Below, piece after piece: positions 23,573-31,402 of a stretch of 48,644 nucleotides of DNA. Position 1 is the first letter of the stretch. Each line of letters begins with the position of its first letter. Source of the DNA: Fibrobacter succinogenes (GTDB lineage: Bacteria; Fibrobacterota; Fibrobacteria; Fibrobacterales; Fibrobacteraceae); assembly GCA_902761355.1 (NCBI GenBank), contig CACWJY010000015.1:1-48644 (forward strand), in the 5' to 3' direction. The notes beneath the pieces were generated by a model. That model searched no databases and was not told where the DNA came from. It saw only the letters and a list, made by a program, of their open reading frames with translations. The position numbers and the translations under genes were made by a program.

Positions 23573-24865
23573 TTATTCAAGGACTTCATCATCAGTTTCA
23601 ACGATTGCGTTTCTTGCCGGAGGAACCTCTACCGGAGTTTCCTTAGGAGTTTCTACCGGAGCCTCAACCGTTTTGGATTCCGCAGCCGGAGCAGGTTCTT
23701 GGAGCTTGGAGGAATCCTCGTAAGGCTCACGTTCCATTTCTTCGTAAGAGGAATCCTCTTCGGCTTCTTCGGTCAAAATAGAGCTACGGCGAGGAGCCGC
23801 TTCAGGGGTCCCTGGTCTAGGTGCATGAGCAAACAGATACGGACTGATGCTGATGCTTACGCGGTGCACCGGAGAAAGCACCGGATGCGATTCAAAGGCG
23901 TAGTCAATTTTCGCAAATTTCGCAATTGTCAGACCCGCGCCCGCAGTCACGCTCTGGAACGTGGTAAAACTAGACAAACCTGCACGCAGGCTAAGCCCAA
24001 AGTCAAAGGTGAATTCCAAACCGCCACGGCCACCCGAAAGCCAGTCTAGCGGATCTTCCCAAATACGCTTTCCGCGGTCTTCATCCGTTTCGTAATTCAT
24101 GTCGCGAGCTTCGCGGTGCATCAGTTCGGCACCCTGCCAGTAAAGGTTCAACTTACCGTACAGGTAAGGGACTTCTACACCATAGCTTGCAGCAAGGTAA
24201 AGTTCCGGTGCCGAGTATTCGAATTCACCCGATTCCCAGGTCGCCGCAGACGAAGTCCACCCCTTGAGCAAGGTTGACACATAAAGTTCATCGACTAGAC
24301 GGTAACGCAAGCCTGCATCACCACGAAAGCCCCAACCCGTCTGGTCTATTTCACGATACAAGCCATGAAAGCCAATACCCAATTCTAGGCGTTCCGTCAA
24401 CTTGCGTCCAAAGGTCACCGAGAAAACCCAGTCTGCAATCGAAAGGGTGTTATAGTTAGAGCCTTCGGGGAGCGGTTCACCCTCTTTAATGTAGGGAATG
24501 TCATCGGCACCAAACCGGGAGAACGAAAGTCCCAGGCCTTGCCCCGCACCAAGCGGGATTACGGCAGATGCAAAATCATACTTGGTATCTTCGTAGTATT
24601 CTGTATGCGAAAAAGACGCCCATGCGTAATTCACGTTCGAAAGCTGGTACGGATTAGACATGAGTCCCAAATAGTCTCCATCTACAGCCATCGTTGCAGA
24701 ACCCAAGGCGGCCGAACGCGCACCCGGTTCAATATCGAGAGTCGCATTTGCTCCTACCACGCGGTCTGCAGCAAAAGAACTTGCAACAAGCACAGAACAA
24801 ACGGTCGCTACACCACAAAGGCAGCGACTATAGGCAAAGGCGTTAAAAATTTTCGCAAATGTCAT
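23573..24865 (-). CDS. PorV/UPF0164-like outer-membrane barrel with acidic, Pro-rich tail
   Basis: A 430-residue protein. A signal peptide (about 1-33) precedes VGANATLDIEPGARSAALGSATMAVDGDYLGLMSNPYQL, the typical N-terminus of PorV/PorQ-like barrels in which a GAR.AALG block comes before an N-P motif. Beta strands continue to about 335 (VSISISPYLFAHA). The last 90 residues are different: acidic and rich in Pro and Glu, with repeats such as APVETPKETPVEVPP, probably a flexible extension in the periplasm. The tail is unusual for a barrel and may bind a partner. A GAGGG ribosome-binding site precedes the ATG. It is divergent from the Xer recombinase gene. Confidence 0.75.
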   Translation of the reverse strand: MTFAKIFNAFAYSRCLCGVATVCSVLVASSFAADRVVGANATLDIEPGARSAALGSATMAVDGDYLGLMSNPYQLSNVNYAWASFSHTEYYEDTKYDFASAVIPLGAGQGLGLSFSRFGADDIPYIKEGEPLPEGSNYNTLSIADWVFSVTFGRKLTERLELGIGFHGLYREIDQTGWGFRGDAGLRYRLVDELYVSTLLKGWTSSAATWESGEFEYSAPELYLAASYGVEVPYLYGKLNLYWQGAELMHREARDMNYETDEDRGKRIWEDPLDWLSGGRGGLEFTFDFGLSLRAGLSSFTTFQSVTAGAGLTIAKFAKIDYAFESHPVLSPVHRVSISISPYLFAHAPRPGTPEAAPRRSSILTEEAEEDSSYEEMEREPYEDSSKLQEPAPAAESKTVEAPVETPKETPVEVPPARNAIVETDDEVLE

Positions 24866-24923
24866 ACCTTGACCCTCAAGATAGATTATTTTTGATTCGT
24901 AGACCAGTAAAAAAGTGTTTTAG

Positions 24924-25829
24924 ATGAACCTTTCGGAACACATCGAGCAGTATTTACAATACATCGCCGAACGGCGGCGTTTTTCGCCGCGTACCATAGA
25001 CACTTACCGCAAGTCTCTTACAAAGTTCCTAGAACACCTTGGCGAAGATTCTGCAAGCTTTCCGCTCAACGCCTTTTCTGAATCCAGCGTCAAGACCTTC
25101 GTATGGGACTTAAAGATGAAACAGAAACTGGCCCCGACCAGCATCTGCGAGCACCTGGCAGCCTTAAAGAGTTTTGGAAAGTACTTGGTCAAGAGCAAAA
25201 TAGTTGAGAACAATCCCGCCGAAAACGTCCCCATGCCCAAACGCCCCAAACGACTGGTGAGTGTACTGAGCCAAAAGGACTTGGCCGAAGAAAAATTCCC
25301 CGAACTTCCCGAAAATCCAACCCTTCAGCAAGTGCGCGCCCGTCTTCTGCTCGAACTGATTTACGGCTCGGGACTACGTATCTCGGAATGCCAAAACCTC
25401 ACCTGGGACCGCATCAACGAAAAAGATTTTTTAGTCCGTGTTCTCGGTAAGGGCAACAAGGAACGCATCGTTCCTTTAACCGAAAGCTTTGTCGGTCGCA
25501 TCGCAGATTACAAACAAATGCAACTTGAGGCAGGACACCCACCCACAACAACAGGCTATGTTTTCTTGAGCAACGACGGCAAGCCCTTTGGGCTACGCAC
25601 CTTACGCAATGACATTCAGCACCTGCTCCGCGAAATCGGCTGGGAAGGTAAAGCCTCCCCTCACGTGCTACGTCACAGTTTCGCCACGCACCTGCTCGAG
25701 AACGGCGCCGAAATTATGAGCGTTAAAGAAATGCTCGGACATTCGAGCATTTCCACCACTCAGGTTTACACTCATGTAAATGCAGAACGCTTGCGTGCCG
25801 CTTTCAAGAAAACGCACCCGCGAGCCTAG
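24924..25829 (+). CDS. Tyrosine recombinase XerC/XerD
   Basis: A 301-residue protein of normal Xer length. The N-terminal SAM-like domain (about 1-105) has FSPRTIDTYRKSL. The catalytic domain carries all expected residues: Arg152 in GSGLRISE, Lys176 in LGKGNKER, His247 and Arg250 in HVLRHSFATHLLENGAE, His273 in LGHSSISTTQ and nucleophile Tyr282 in YTHV. Xer enzymes resolve chromosome dimers at dif with FtsK. Which of XerC or XerD it is cannot be said from this gene alone. There is no sign of an integrative element, att repeat or phage gene nearby, so a housekeeping role is favoured. Its stop overlaps the convergent barrel gene stop at CTAG. Confidence 0.92.
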   Translation: MNLSEHIEQYLQYIAERRRFSPRTIDTYRKSLTKFLEHLGEDSASFPLNAFSESSVKTFVWDLKMKQKLAPTSICEHLAALKSFGKYLVKSKIVENNPAENVPMPKRPKRLVSVLSQKDLAEEKFPELPENPTLQQVRARLLLELIYGSGLRISECQNLTWDRINEKDFLVRVLGKGNKERIVPLTESFVGRIADYKQMQLEAGHPPTTTGYVFLSNDGKPFGLRTLRNDIQHLLREIGWEGKASPHVLRHSFATHLLENGAEIMSVKEMLGHSSISTTQVYTHVNAERLRAAFKKTHPRA

Positions 25830-26953
25830 AAGAAACTCCCCTTGAGGCCGACGGCGATGGTCCACTGCTGGCCAAAGTCGCTCCAATCAGGAGCATCCCA
25901 CTTGCGCATGGGAGATTCGTCGTATTCATCTTTGGGATCTGCCGCATTGGCCTTGTCATGCAACGGCAAAGAAACGGCTAGGAACACTGGGAAATCCGCA
26001 TTCGAAAATTCGATGCCATAAGCAAACGCAACGGACCATGCCTGATGATCGGGATCCGGACGCGGGTCATAAGTCCCCGCCTTTTCGGAATTAATCCAGG
26101 CGACACCGAGCGGCACCGAGAAGTTTACACCAAAGCTCTGAACGATTCCCGGACGACCACGATAACCATAGGCAATAGAGCCTCCGACTGAAGGCGGCGT
26201 ATAGGCGCCAAGGTCATTTTCGCCATAAGGCTTAAAGCGGTATTCGAAACGGTCCCCTTTATAGTTTTTGCCTTTCCAATACGAATCGTTAAATTCATTC
26301 TCACCCGAAATCAGGTGCATGGCAAACGGGTGCGTATAAGACAATCCGTAAAGCCAGATGCCCTTATCGGTATCACGGCTATAATCCCAGCCGAGTGTGA
26401 GCGAATAAAGACCAGAACCTTTCTGGAAACTAGACGGCAAGATTTCTTCAGAAGCATCGGTACCGCGCTTGATATCGTACTGGCCCGTCGGAATGGTAAG
26501 ACTTGCCGAAAGTGAGGCTGCGCCCCCACTACCGATAGTCTTGCTAAAATCAAACGAGATATCACCCAAACCGCCTGTCGTACGGTCCGTTGGAATCTGG
26601 TTGCTACGATACTGCACCTCACCGCTATGGCTCATCCACGGGATAGATACACCCACCTTGGTAGACCATGTCGGTTTGAAAGACAAGTGCGGAGTCATTG
26701 TCACGCCAGAAAAATTCTGACCAACGCTGTACTTGGTAAACACTTCGGCTTCAAGATAACCGCCCGAAACGCCCTGGCCAATCCATTTGATTCCGTCACC
26801 CGAGCCACCGCCCGAACCGCCTGCACCGCAACCGCCAATAGACTCCCACGGAGTCGCCGGTTCAACAGGCGAATTAAAGCCCATATAAAACGCACCCAAT
26901 GCGGCAGCCATCACCGCCACACTAGACATAATCCCGTTAAACAAATTCTTTTT
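25826..26953 (-). CDS. Outer-membrane transporter-like barrel protein
   Basis: About 375 residues. Translation appears to begin at a GTG (26954-26956) with a GAGGT ribosome-binding site five bases before it; the listed end is given within three bases of that codon. An N-terminal hydrophobic segment (LFNGIMSSVAVMAAALGAFYMGF) may be a signal peptide. It is followed by a Gly-rich stretch with one Cys (GGCGAGGSGGGSGDG). The rest is beta-barrel-like: LEAEVFTKYSVG, WSTKVGVSIPWMSHSG, SLSASLTIPTGQYD, LYGLSYTHPFA and a C-terminal IAVGLKGSFF ending in Phe. Proteins of this pattern are often annotated as transporters of the phenol-degradation/MetA type. The substrate is unknown. It follows the propeller lipoprotein gene by 8 bases. 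Confidence 0.68.
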   Translation of the reverse strand, partial: KKNLFNGIMSSVAVMAAALGAFYMGFNSPVEPATPWESIGGCGAGGSGGGSGDGIKWIGQGVSGGYLEAEVFTKYSVGQNFSGVTMTPHLSFKPTWSTKVGVSIPWMSHSGEVQYRSNQIPTDRTTGGLGDISFDFSKTIGSGGAASLSASLTIPTGQYDIKRGTDASEEILPSSFQKGSGLYSLTLGWDYSRDTDKGIWLYGLSYTHPFAMHLISGENEFNDSYWKGKNYKGDRFEYRFKPYGENDLGAYTPPSVGGSIAYGYRGRPGIVQSFGVNFSVPLGVAWINSEKAGTYDPRPDPDHQAWSVAFAYGIEFSNADFPVFLAVSLPLHDKANAADPKDEYDESPMRKWDAPDWSDFGQQWTIAVGLKGSFF

Positions 26954-26964
26954 CACAGTCTACC

Positions 26965-28140
26965 TCACGGGATTTGGAGCAAATAGCCATTGTTTGTGCC
27001 GCTTGCAACAAAGCGACCATCAGGAGAACGTCCGCCAATCAAAGGTATAGGAGCAAGCTCCGTAACAGACCCCTTCAACGAAACAGAATTTCCTTCTATC
27101 GAGACTTCGCGCATGGCCGTGCGACCAGCGCTTCCATCATGAACCGACGAAGAGAACAAATCACTCTTGTTGACGAATTGACTACCCTGGGGGAATTCGG
27201 TCCACACAATATAGAGTTTTCCGCGAGAACTAAACCAATGCGGCTGCACCGGTTCCGAAATCATCTTGTCCACCTTTTCTATTTCTACGGGAGTCGAATT
27301 ATCAGAAAGGGCCTGCACATAGGATTTCCACCCCGTCATCGAAGAATTAAGTGCGTTGTACGTTACAAACTTTCCGTCAGGAGAAATCAAAGGACTATCC
27401 AGCATCCAGTCCTTTATATCCGAGGCTTTCTTAAGTGTTTTGGGCACTCCACCATTCGCATAGTCTACAAAGAGAATCTTATTATCCGCACTCACATAAA
27501 CCAGACGGACCTGCTTTGTACCAAAAAAGCCTTCTACAGTCGAATCCTTGGCAGAAGATTCTGCACCCGGCTCCACCCAAAGGTGCGGAGTCGCAAATTC
27601 ACTCATATCCTTATCATAGAAAAAGAACTTTTTCTTGTCGGACATGCGAACTGCAAAAAGACCATAGTTCAAATTTTCACAATTCGCCTTACCGTCAACA
27701 TCGAAAGCTCGAAGCGCAACGATATAATTCGGATGCGTACTCCACTCAGGATCCTGGAACTGGCAATCCCCGGCCTTTGTATCACGCATCAAATACCAAA
27801 GTACAGCACCCGTCGTATCAGAAACCGAGAGGCGATCATGCTGTATCACTTTCGAGGTTGTGTAGACCGAATCAGGAGGGTTTACATACAATTTGCCACC
27901 AAAGTTCAGCCACAGCATCGAGGCCGGATAATTGACGGTATCTTGCGATACCGAGGGGTTGCAAATCTGCTTTCCCTGATTTATTGCAAAAAGCCTTCCC
28001 CCCCAAGGAACGTTCTCTTTTCTAATAGAGAATGTTTCACCAGGATTTTCAGTTTCGGGTTCCACAAACTGTTCCGGCTCGTAAAGACAGGCCGAAAGAG
28101 TAAACAACAAAGACAACGTGGCGAATTTTAAATAACGCAT
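26965..28140 (-). CDS. Lipoprotein with WD40/TolB-like propeller segments
   Basis: A 391-residue lipoprotein (signal MRYLKFATLSLLFTLSAC, lipidated Cys18). The middle and C-terminal parts contain propeller-type strands ending in DSPLISPDGKFVTYNAL, PHWFSSRGKLYIVW and GGRSPDGRFVASGTNNG, the SPDG motif of TolB/WD40-like beta-propellers. Several Cys are spread through the N-terminal half. Such lipoproteins commonly bind polymers or partner proteins in the envelope. The precise role is unknown. It is the first gene of a pair with the barrel protein 8 bases downstream. It lies 13 bases after the MATE gene stop, so all three may form one transcript. Confidence 0.75.
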   Translation of the reverse strand: MRYLKFATLSLLFTLSACLYEPEQFVEPETENPGETFSIRKENVPWGGRLFAINQGKQICNPSVSQDTVNYPASMLWLNFGGKLYVNPPDSVYTTSKVIQHDRLSVSDTTGAVLWYLMRDTKAGDCQFQDPEWSTHPNYIVALRAFDVDGKANCENLNYGLFAVRMSDKKKFFFYDKDMSEFATPHLWVEPGAESSAKDSTVEGFFGTKQVRLVYVSADNKILFVDYANGGVPKTLKKASDIKDWMLDSPLISPDGKFVTYNALNSSMTGWKSYVQALSDNSTPVEIEKVDKMISEPVQPHWFSSRGKLYIVWTEFPQGSQFVNKSDLFSSSVHDGSAGRTAMREVSIEGNSVSLKGSVTELAPIPLIGGRSPDGRFVASGTNNGYLLQIP

Positions 28141-28153
28141 TGTCCGAAATATA

Positions 28154-29503
28154 CTAAAACTTGGTACGCCTCACGTGGTAGAAATAGATTCCCATGATCA
28201 CAGAAATCGTAAGAATCCAGCTTATGGGGTATACAACCATCAGCGAAGTAAACGATTTGTACCTAGGGAACACGAAAATCACCCAAAGAATACGAATTCC
28301 ACAGACCCCAGCCATGCAGGTAAGCGCCGGAGCCAGGGATTTACCCATTCCCGAAAGCGCTCCCGAAAATACATCCAGGAACACGTTTATCGCCAAGAGA
28401 CCGACCACCACATACATGCGGATAGAACCGATTTCAATGATTTCGGCATTAGACGTAAACACGCTCAACAGGGGCTTTGCAAAAATACAACAGAGCGCAC
28501 TCAAAACAACCGTTGAAGAGCAACCCAGCAAAAGCGTCCATCGAACCGTGCGGCGGCAACGTTCCATATTCTTAGCACCATAATTTTGGCCTACAAAAGT
28601 CACGCAAGCCTGCGAAAAAGAACTGAGCCAGTAATACACTACAAATTCATAGTTGAGCGCCACAGACGAAGCGGCCACCGTCAAAGAGCCGAGGCTATTA
28701 ATCGCCGACTGCAGGCACACATTGCTAAACGAAAACACAACGCCGCGAAGCCCTGTCGGAATCCCTACGCGTAGAATTCGGCTCAAGAAAAAGGGCGTCA
28801 CACGCAGCTTCCAGAATTCAAGCTTGAAAGGTCCCACCTCATGCAACAAAAGGTAGAACAACGTGGCACCGCTGATAACATTTGCAATAACCGTCGCAAT
28901 AGCTACTCCCGACACACCCATGCCAAAGCCCGCCACAAGGATCAAGTTCAAAACGACATTCACGGCTCCAGCCACCATCAGCACATACAGCGAGCGCTTT
29001 GTGTCACCCTTACTGCGCAAGACTGCCGCAATAAAGTTATACACCATCACGAATGGCATGCCCACAAAATAAATCTGTAGGTAAAGTACGGCCATGTCTA
29101 AAATATCGGACGGAGTCGATATGGCGGAGAGGATTGGCCTAGCAAAAAAGACTCCCACAAACGAGAGCAATATTCCGCTAAAAAATGAAACCATAACGGA
29201 CGTGTGAACGCTGCGGGTAATCGAACGGTAGCTGCGTTCGCCAATCGAATTGGCCACCACCACATTCGCCCCGACAGAAATACCCACGAACAGGTTAATC
29301 AGCAAATTGATGACGAAGGTATTTGCACCCACAGCCGCCAAGGCCTTGTCACCTGCGAACTGTCCCACCACGGCAACATCTGCCAAATTGAACATCTGCT
29401 GAAAAATGCTGCTCAAGGCAATAGGGATGGCAAACCTCAGAATTTTTCTCCCGAGGGGTCCATTCAGCATATCCATATTCGTCTTAGACGAGTGCCCTGC
29501 CAT
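28154..29503 (-). CDS. MATE-family multidrug/metabolite efflux transporter
   Basis: A 449-residue inner-membrane protein with about 12 hydrophobic helices, the normal MATE count and length. The N-terminal LNGPLGRKILRFAIPIALSS and FQQMFNLADVAVVGQFAG blocks, and the internal second copy beginning near residue 235 (LRVGIPTGLRGVVFSFSN), show the two-fold repeat of MATE proteins. It exports organic cations, drugs or metabolites in exchange for Na+ or H+. The DinF/NorM subgroup is not decided. An AAGGTAAGGT stretch precedes the ATG. It is divergent from ychF. Confidence 0.9.
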   Translation of the reverse strand: MAGHSSKTNMDMLNGPLGRKILRFAIPIALSSIFQQMFNLADVAVVGQFAGDKALAAVGANTFVINLLINLFVGISVGANVVVANSIGERSYRSITRSVHTSVMVSFFSGILLSFVGVFFARPILSAISTPSDILDMAVLYLQIYFVGMPFVMVYNFIAAVLRSKGDTKRSLYVLMVAGAVNVVLNLILVAGFGMGVSGVAIATVIANVISGATLFYLLLHEVGPFKLEFWKLRVTPFFLSRILRVGIPTGLRGVVFSFSNVCLQSAINSLGSLTVAASSVALNYEFVVYYWLSSFSQACVTFVGQNYGAKNMERCRRTVRWTLLLGCSSTVVLSALCCIFAKPLLSVFTSNAEIIEIGSIRMYVVVGLLAINVFLDVFSGALSGMGKSLAPALTCMAGVCGIRILWVIFVFPRYKSFTSLMVVYPISWILTISVIMGIYFYHVRRTKF

Positions 29504-29625
29504 ACCTTACCTTAAAAACGGGCGTAAATTTAGATTTTCATGGGACTACCTACAAGGGCATTTTTCTACCTTTACATCGCAAAAAACAAGCGGCCATTAT
29601 GTCGCCGCCAAAACTGGAGATTATC

Positions 29626-30723
29626 ATGGGTTTCAAATGCGGAATCGTAGGCCTCCCGAACGTAGGCAAGTCCACCATCTTTAATGCTATTACCAACGCC
29701 GGCGCAGAAGCTGCCAACTATCCGTTCTGCACCATCGAACCGAACGTGGGCATGGTGAGCGTGCCGGACAGCCGCCTCGATGAACTGGTCAAGGTCTACA
29801 ATCCGAAATCCATCGTTCCCGCCGTTACAGAATTTGTGGACATTGCAGGTCTTGTAAAGGGCGCTGCCCAGGGCGAAGGCCTCGGCAACCAGTTCCTGAC
29901 CCACATCCGTGAATGCGAAGCCATCATGGAAGTCATCCGTTGCTTCGACGACGAAAACATCGTGCACGTCCACGGTTCCGTGGATCCGGTCCGCGATGTT
30001 GAAATCATCGAAACCGAACTGATTTTGAAGGACCTCGACTCCGTCGAAAAGCGCCTCGCTACCGAAGCCAAGGCCGCCCGTATGGGTGGTGCCGAAGCCA
30101 AGGCACGCCTCGCCGCTTGCGAAAAGCTCCGCGACGCCTTCCAGGAAGGCAAGGCTGCTCGCACCGTGATGCACGACAGCGAAGAAATGGAACTCATCGT
30201 GAAGGACTTGGCCCTGCTGACCGCAAAGCCGCTTTTCTACTGCGCCAACGTGAAGGAAGACGACATCCTGACCGGTAACGCCTACGTGGAAAAGCTGAAG
30301 GAATACGCCGCAGCAAACGGCCACGAAGTCATCATGATCAGCGGCAAGATCGAAGAAGAACTTTCCGCCATGGAACCCGACGAGAAGGCAGAATTCTTGA
30401 AGGAACTCGGCATGAAGGAATCGGGCCTCGACGCCGTGGTGCGCAAGGGTTACGAGATTCTCGGCCTCCGTACGTTCTTCACTGCCGGCGAAAAGGAATG
30501 CCGCGCCTGGACGTTCCATGCTGGCTACAAGGCTCCGCAATGCGCCGGCGTGATTCACACCGACTTCGAACGCGGATTCATTCGCGCAGAAACGCTTAGC
30601 TACGCCGACTTCCTGAAGCACGGCAGCTGGAACGCCGCCAAGGAAGCAGGCCTCGTCCGCACCGAAGGCAAGGACTACGTGGTACAGGATGGCGACATCA
30701 TGTACTTCCTGTTCAATGTGTAA
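29626..30723 (+). CDS. ychF: Ribosome-associated GTPase/ATPase YchF (EngD)
   Basis: A 365-residue Obg-family protein from the ATG at 29626 (MGFKCGIVGLPNVGKST), chosen over the upstream in-frame start at 29599 because of the TGGAGA site and family length. The P-loop GLPNVGKS is near residue 8. The G3 region FVDIAGLVKGAAQGEGLG follows, with a coiled-coil domain about 125-205. A C-terminal TGS domain (about 280-365) has RAWTFHAGYKAPQCAGVIHTDFERGFIRAE. YchF proteins prefer ATP, bind ribosomes and influence stress responses. A strong terminator follows. Codon use is highly biased, as expected for a well-expressed gene. Confidence 0.95.
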   Translation: MGFKCGIVGLPNVGKSTIFNAITNAGAEAANYPFCTIEPNVGMVSVPDSRLDELVKVYNPKSIVPAVTEFVDIAGLVKGAAQGEGLGNQFLTHIRECEAIMEVIRCFDDENIVHVHGSVDPVRDVEIIETELILKDLDSVEKRLATEAKAARMGGAEAKARLAACEKLRDAFQEGKAARTVMHDSEEMELIVKDLALLTAKPLFYCANVKEDDILTGNAYVEKLKEYAAANGHEVIMISGKIEEELSAMEPDEKAEFLKELGMKESGLDAVVRKGYEILGLRTFFTAGEKECRAWTFHAGYKAPQCAGVIHTDFERGFIRAETLSYADFLKHGSWNAAKEAGLVRTEGKDYVVQDGDIMYFLFNV

Positions 30724-30743
30724 GTCACTACAGAAGTTCAAAT

Positions 30744-30779
30744 AAAAAAGGTCTCGAGATGTTTCTCGAGACCTTTTTT
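30744..30779. terminator. Terminator after ychF
   Basis: AAAAAAGGTCTCGAGA-TGTT-TCTCGAGACCTTTTTT is a perfect 16-bp inverted repeat with a T6 tail. Its symmetry would let it also end the convergent transcript of the membrane-protein gene at 30797. Confidence 0.92.
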
Positions 30780-30796
30780 ATTATCTAGCAACGGCT

Positions 30797-31402
30797 CTAC
30801 TTTTTCTTTGCAGCGCGTCTAGCCTTGATTTCGTCTACAATCGGGCGGATAATGCTAGCAAGGTTCATTGCAGTCCCAATCAGAATCATGAACGACGCCG
30901 CATGAATTCCGGGACCGGGATCTACATGCAACAAGGGAATTCCCATCGCCGAATTAACCTGCCCTAGCTTAGAAAGGAAGAACCACATCGAAACGAAAGT
31001 CAACATTCCCATTGCAATTGAGCCCAACGGAGAGATCCAGGCAAACAGCCCCGCAAGTACGGCTCCGGCAACAATCGCATAAAGAAATGGCAACGGTTCC
31101 ATCTTGGGAAAATTGGGCATAGTCTGCCGGAACTTTTGCATGGCAGTCGGATTCCCGGATTCCATCTTTTTCATAATGCCCAGAGCAGGCTCTTTTAGTT
31201 CCTGTTCTAGGTCTAGGCCTGCAGCCACCTGATACAGAGTCGGTTCAGCAACAACTACATCTTCACTGCACGACACATTTGCAAAAGGCATCATCAGGGC
31301 AAAGATGACCAACAAGTAAGGAATTGCAGTCAACTTTTTAAAGAGGCGCATTTCTTTTGCGCCCTTTATCGTTTTCTTTTCTACTTCAGCCGTTTCGGGC
31401 AT
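30797..31402 (-). CDS. Small integral membrane protein, unknown function
   Basis: A 201-residue protein with an N-terminal cytoplasmic stretch, then a hydrophobic helix (TAIPYLLVIFALMMPFANVSC). A soluble loop of about 60 residues follows, then three further helices (FLYAIVAGAVLAGLFAW, IAMGMLTFVSMWFF, AASFMILIGTAMNLASII) and a basic tail ending in AAKKK. No family is recognised. The ATG overlaps the stop of the SUMF1-domain gene (TAATG), so the two are translationally coupled and may act together in the envelope. Confidence 0.7.
   Translation of the reverse strand: MPETAEVEKKTIKGAKEMRLFKKLTAIPYLLVIFALMMPFANVSCSEDVVVAEPTLYQVAAGLDLEQELKEPALGIMKKMESGNPTAMQKFRQTMPNFPKMEPLPFLYAIVAGAVLAGLFAWISPLGSIAMGMLTFVSMWFFLSKLGQVNSAMGIPLLHVDPGPGIHAASFMILIGTAMNLASIIRPIVDEIKARRAAKKK

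Noticed and set aside
24924..25829. Xer recombinase as integrase of a mobile element or prophage
   Set aside because: No att-like repeats, tRNA target, or phage/conjugation genes lie nearby. Length and motifs fit a housekeeping Xer.
26974..28131. A 385-codon plus-strand frame opposite the propeller lipoprotein
   Set aside because: The minus-strand product has a signal peptide, lipobox and SPDG repeats. The plus-strand one has no features.
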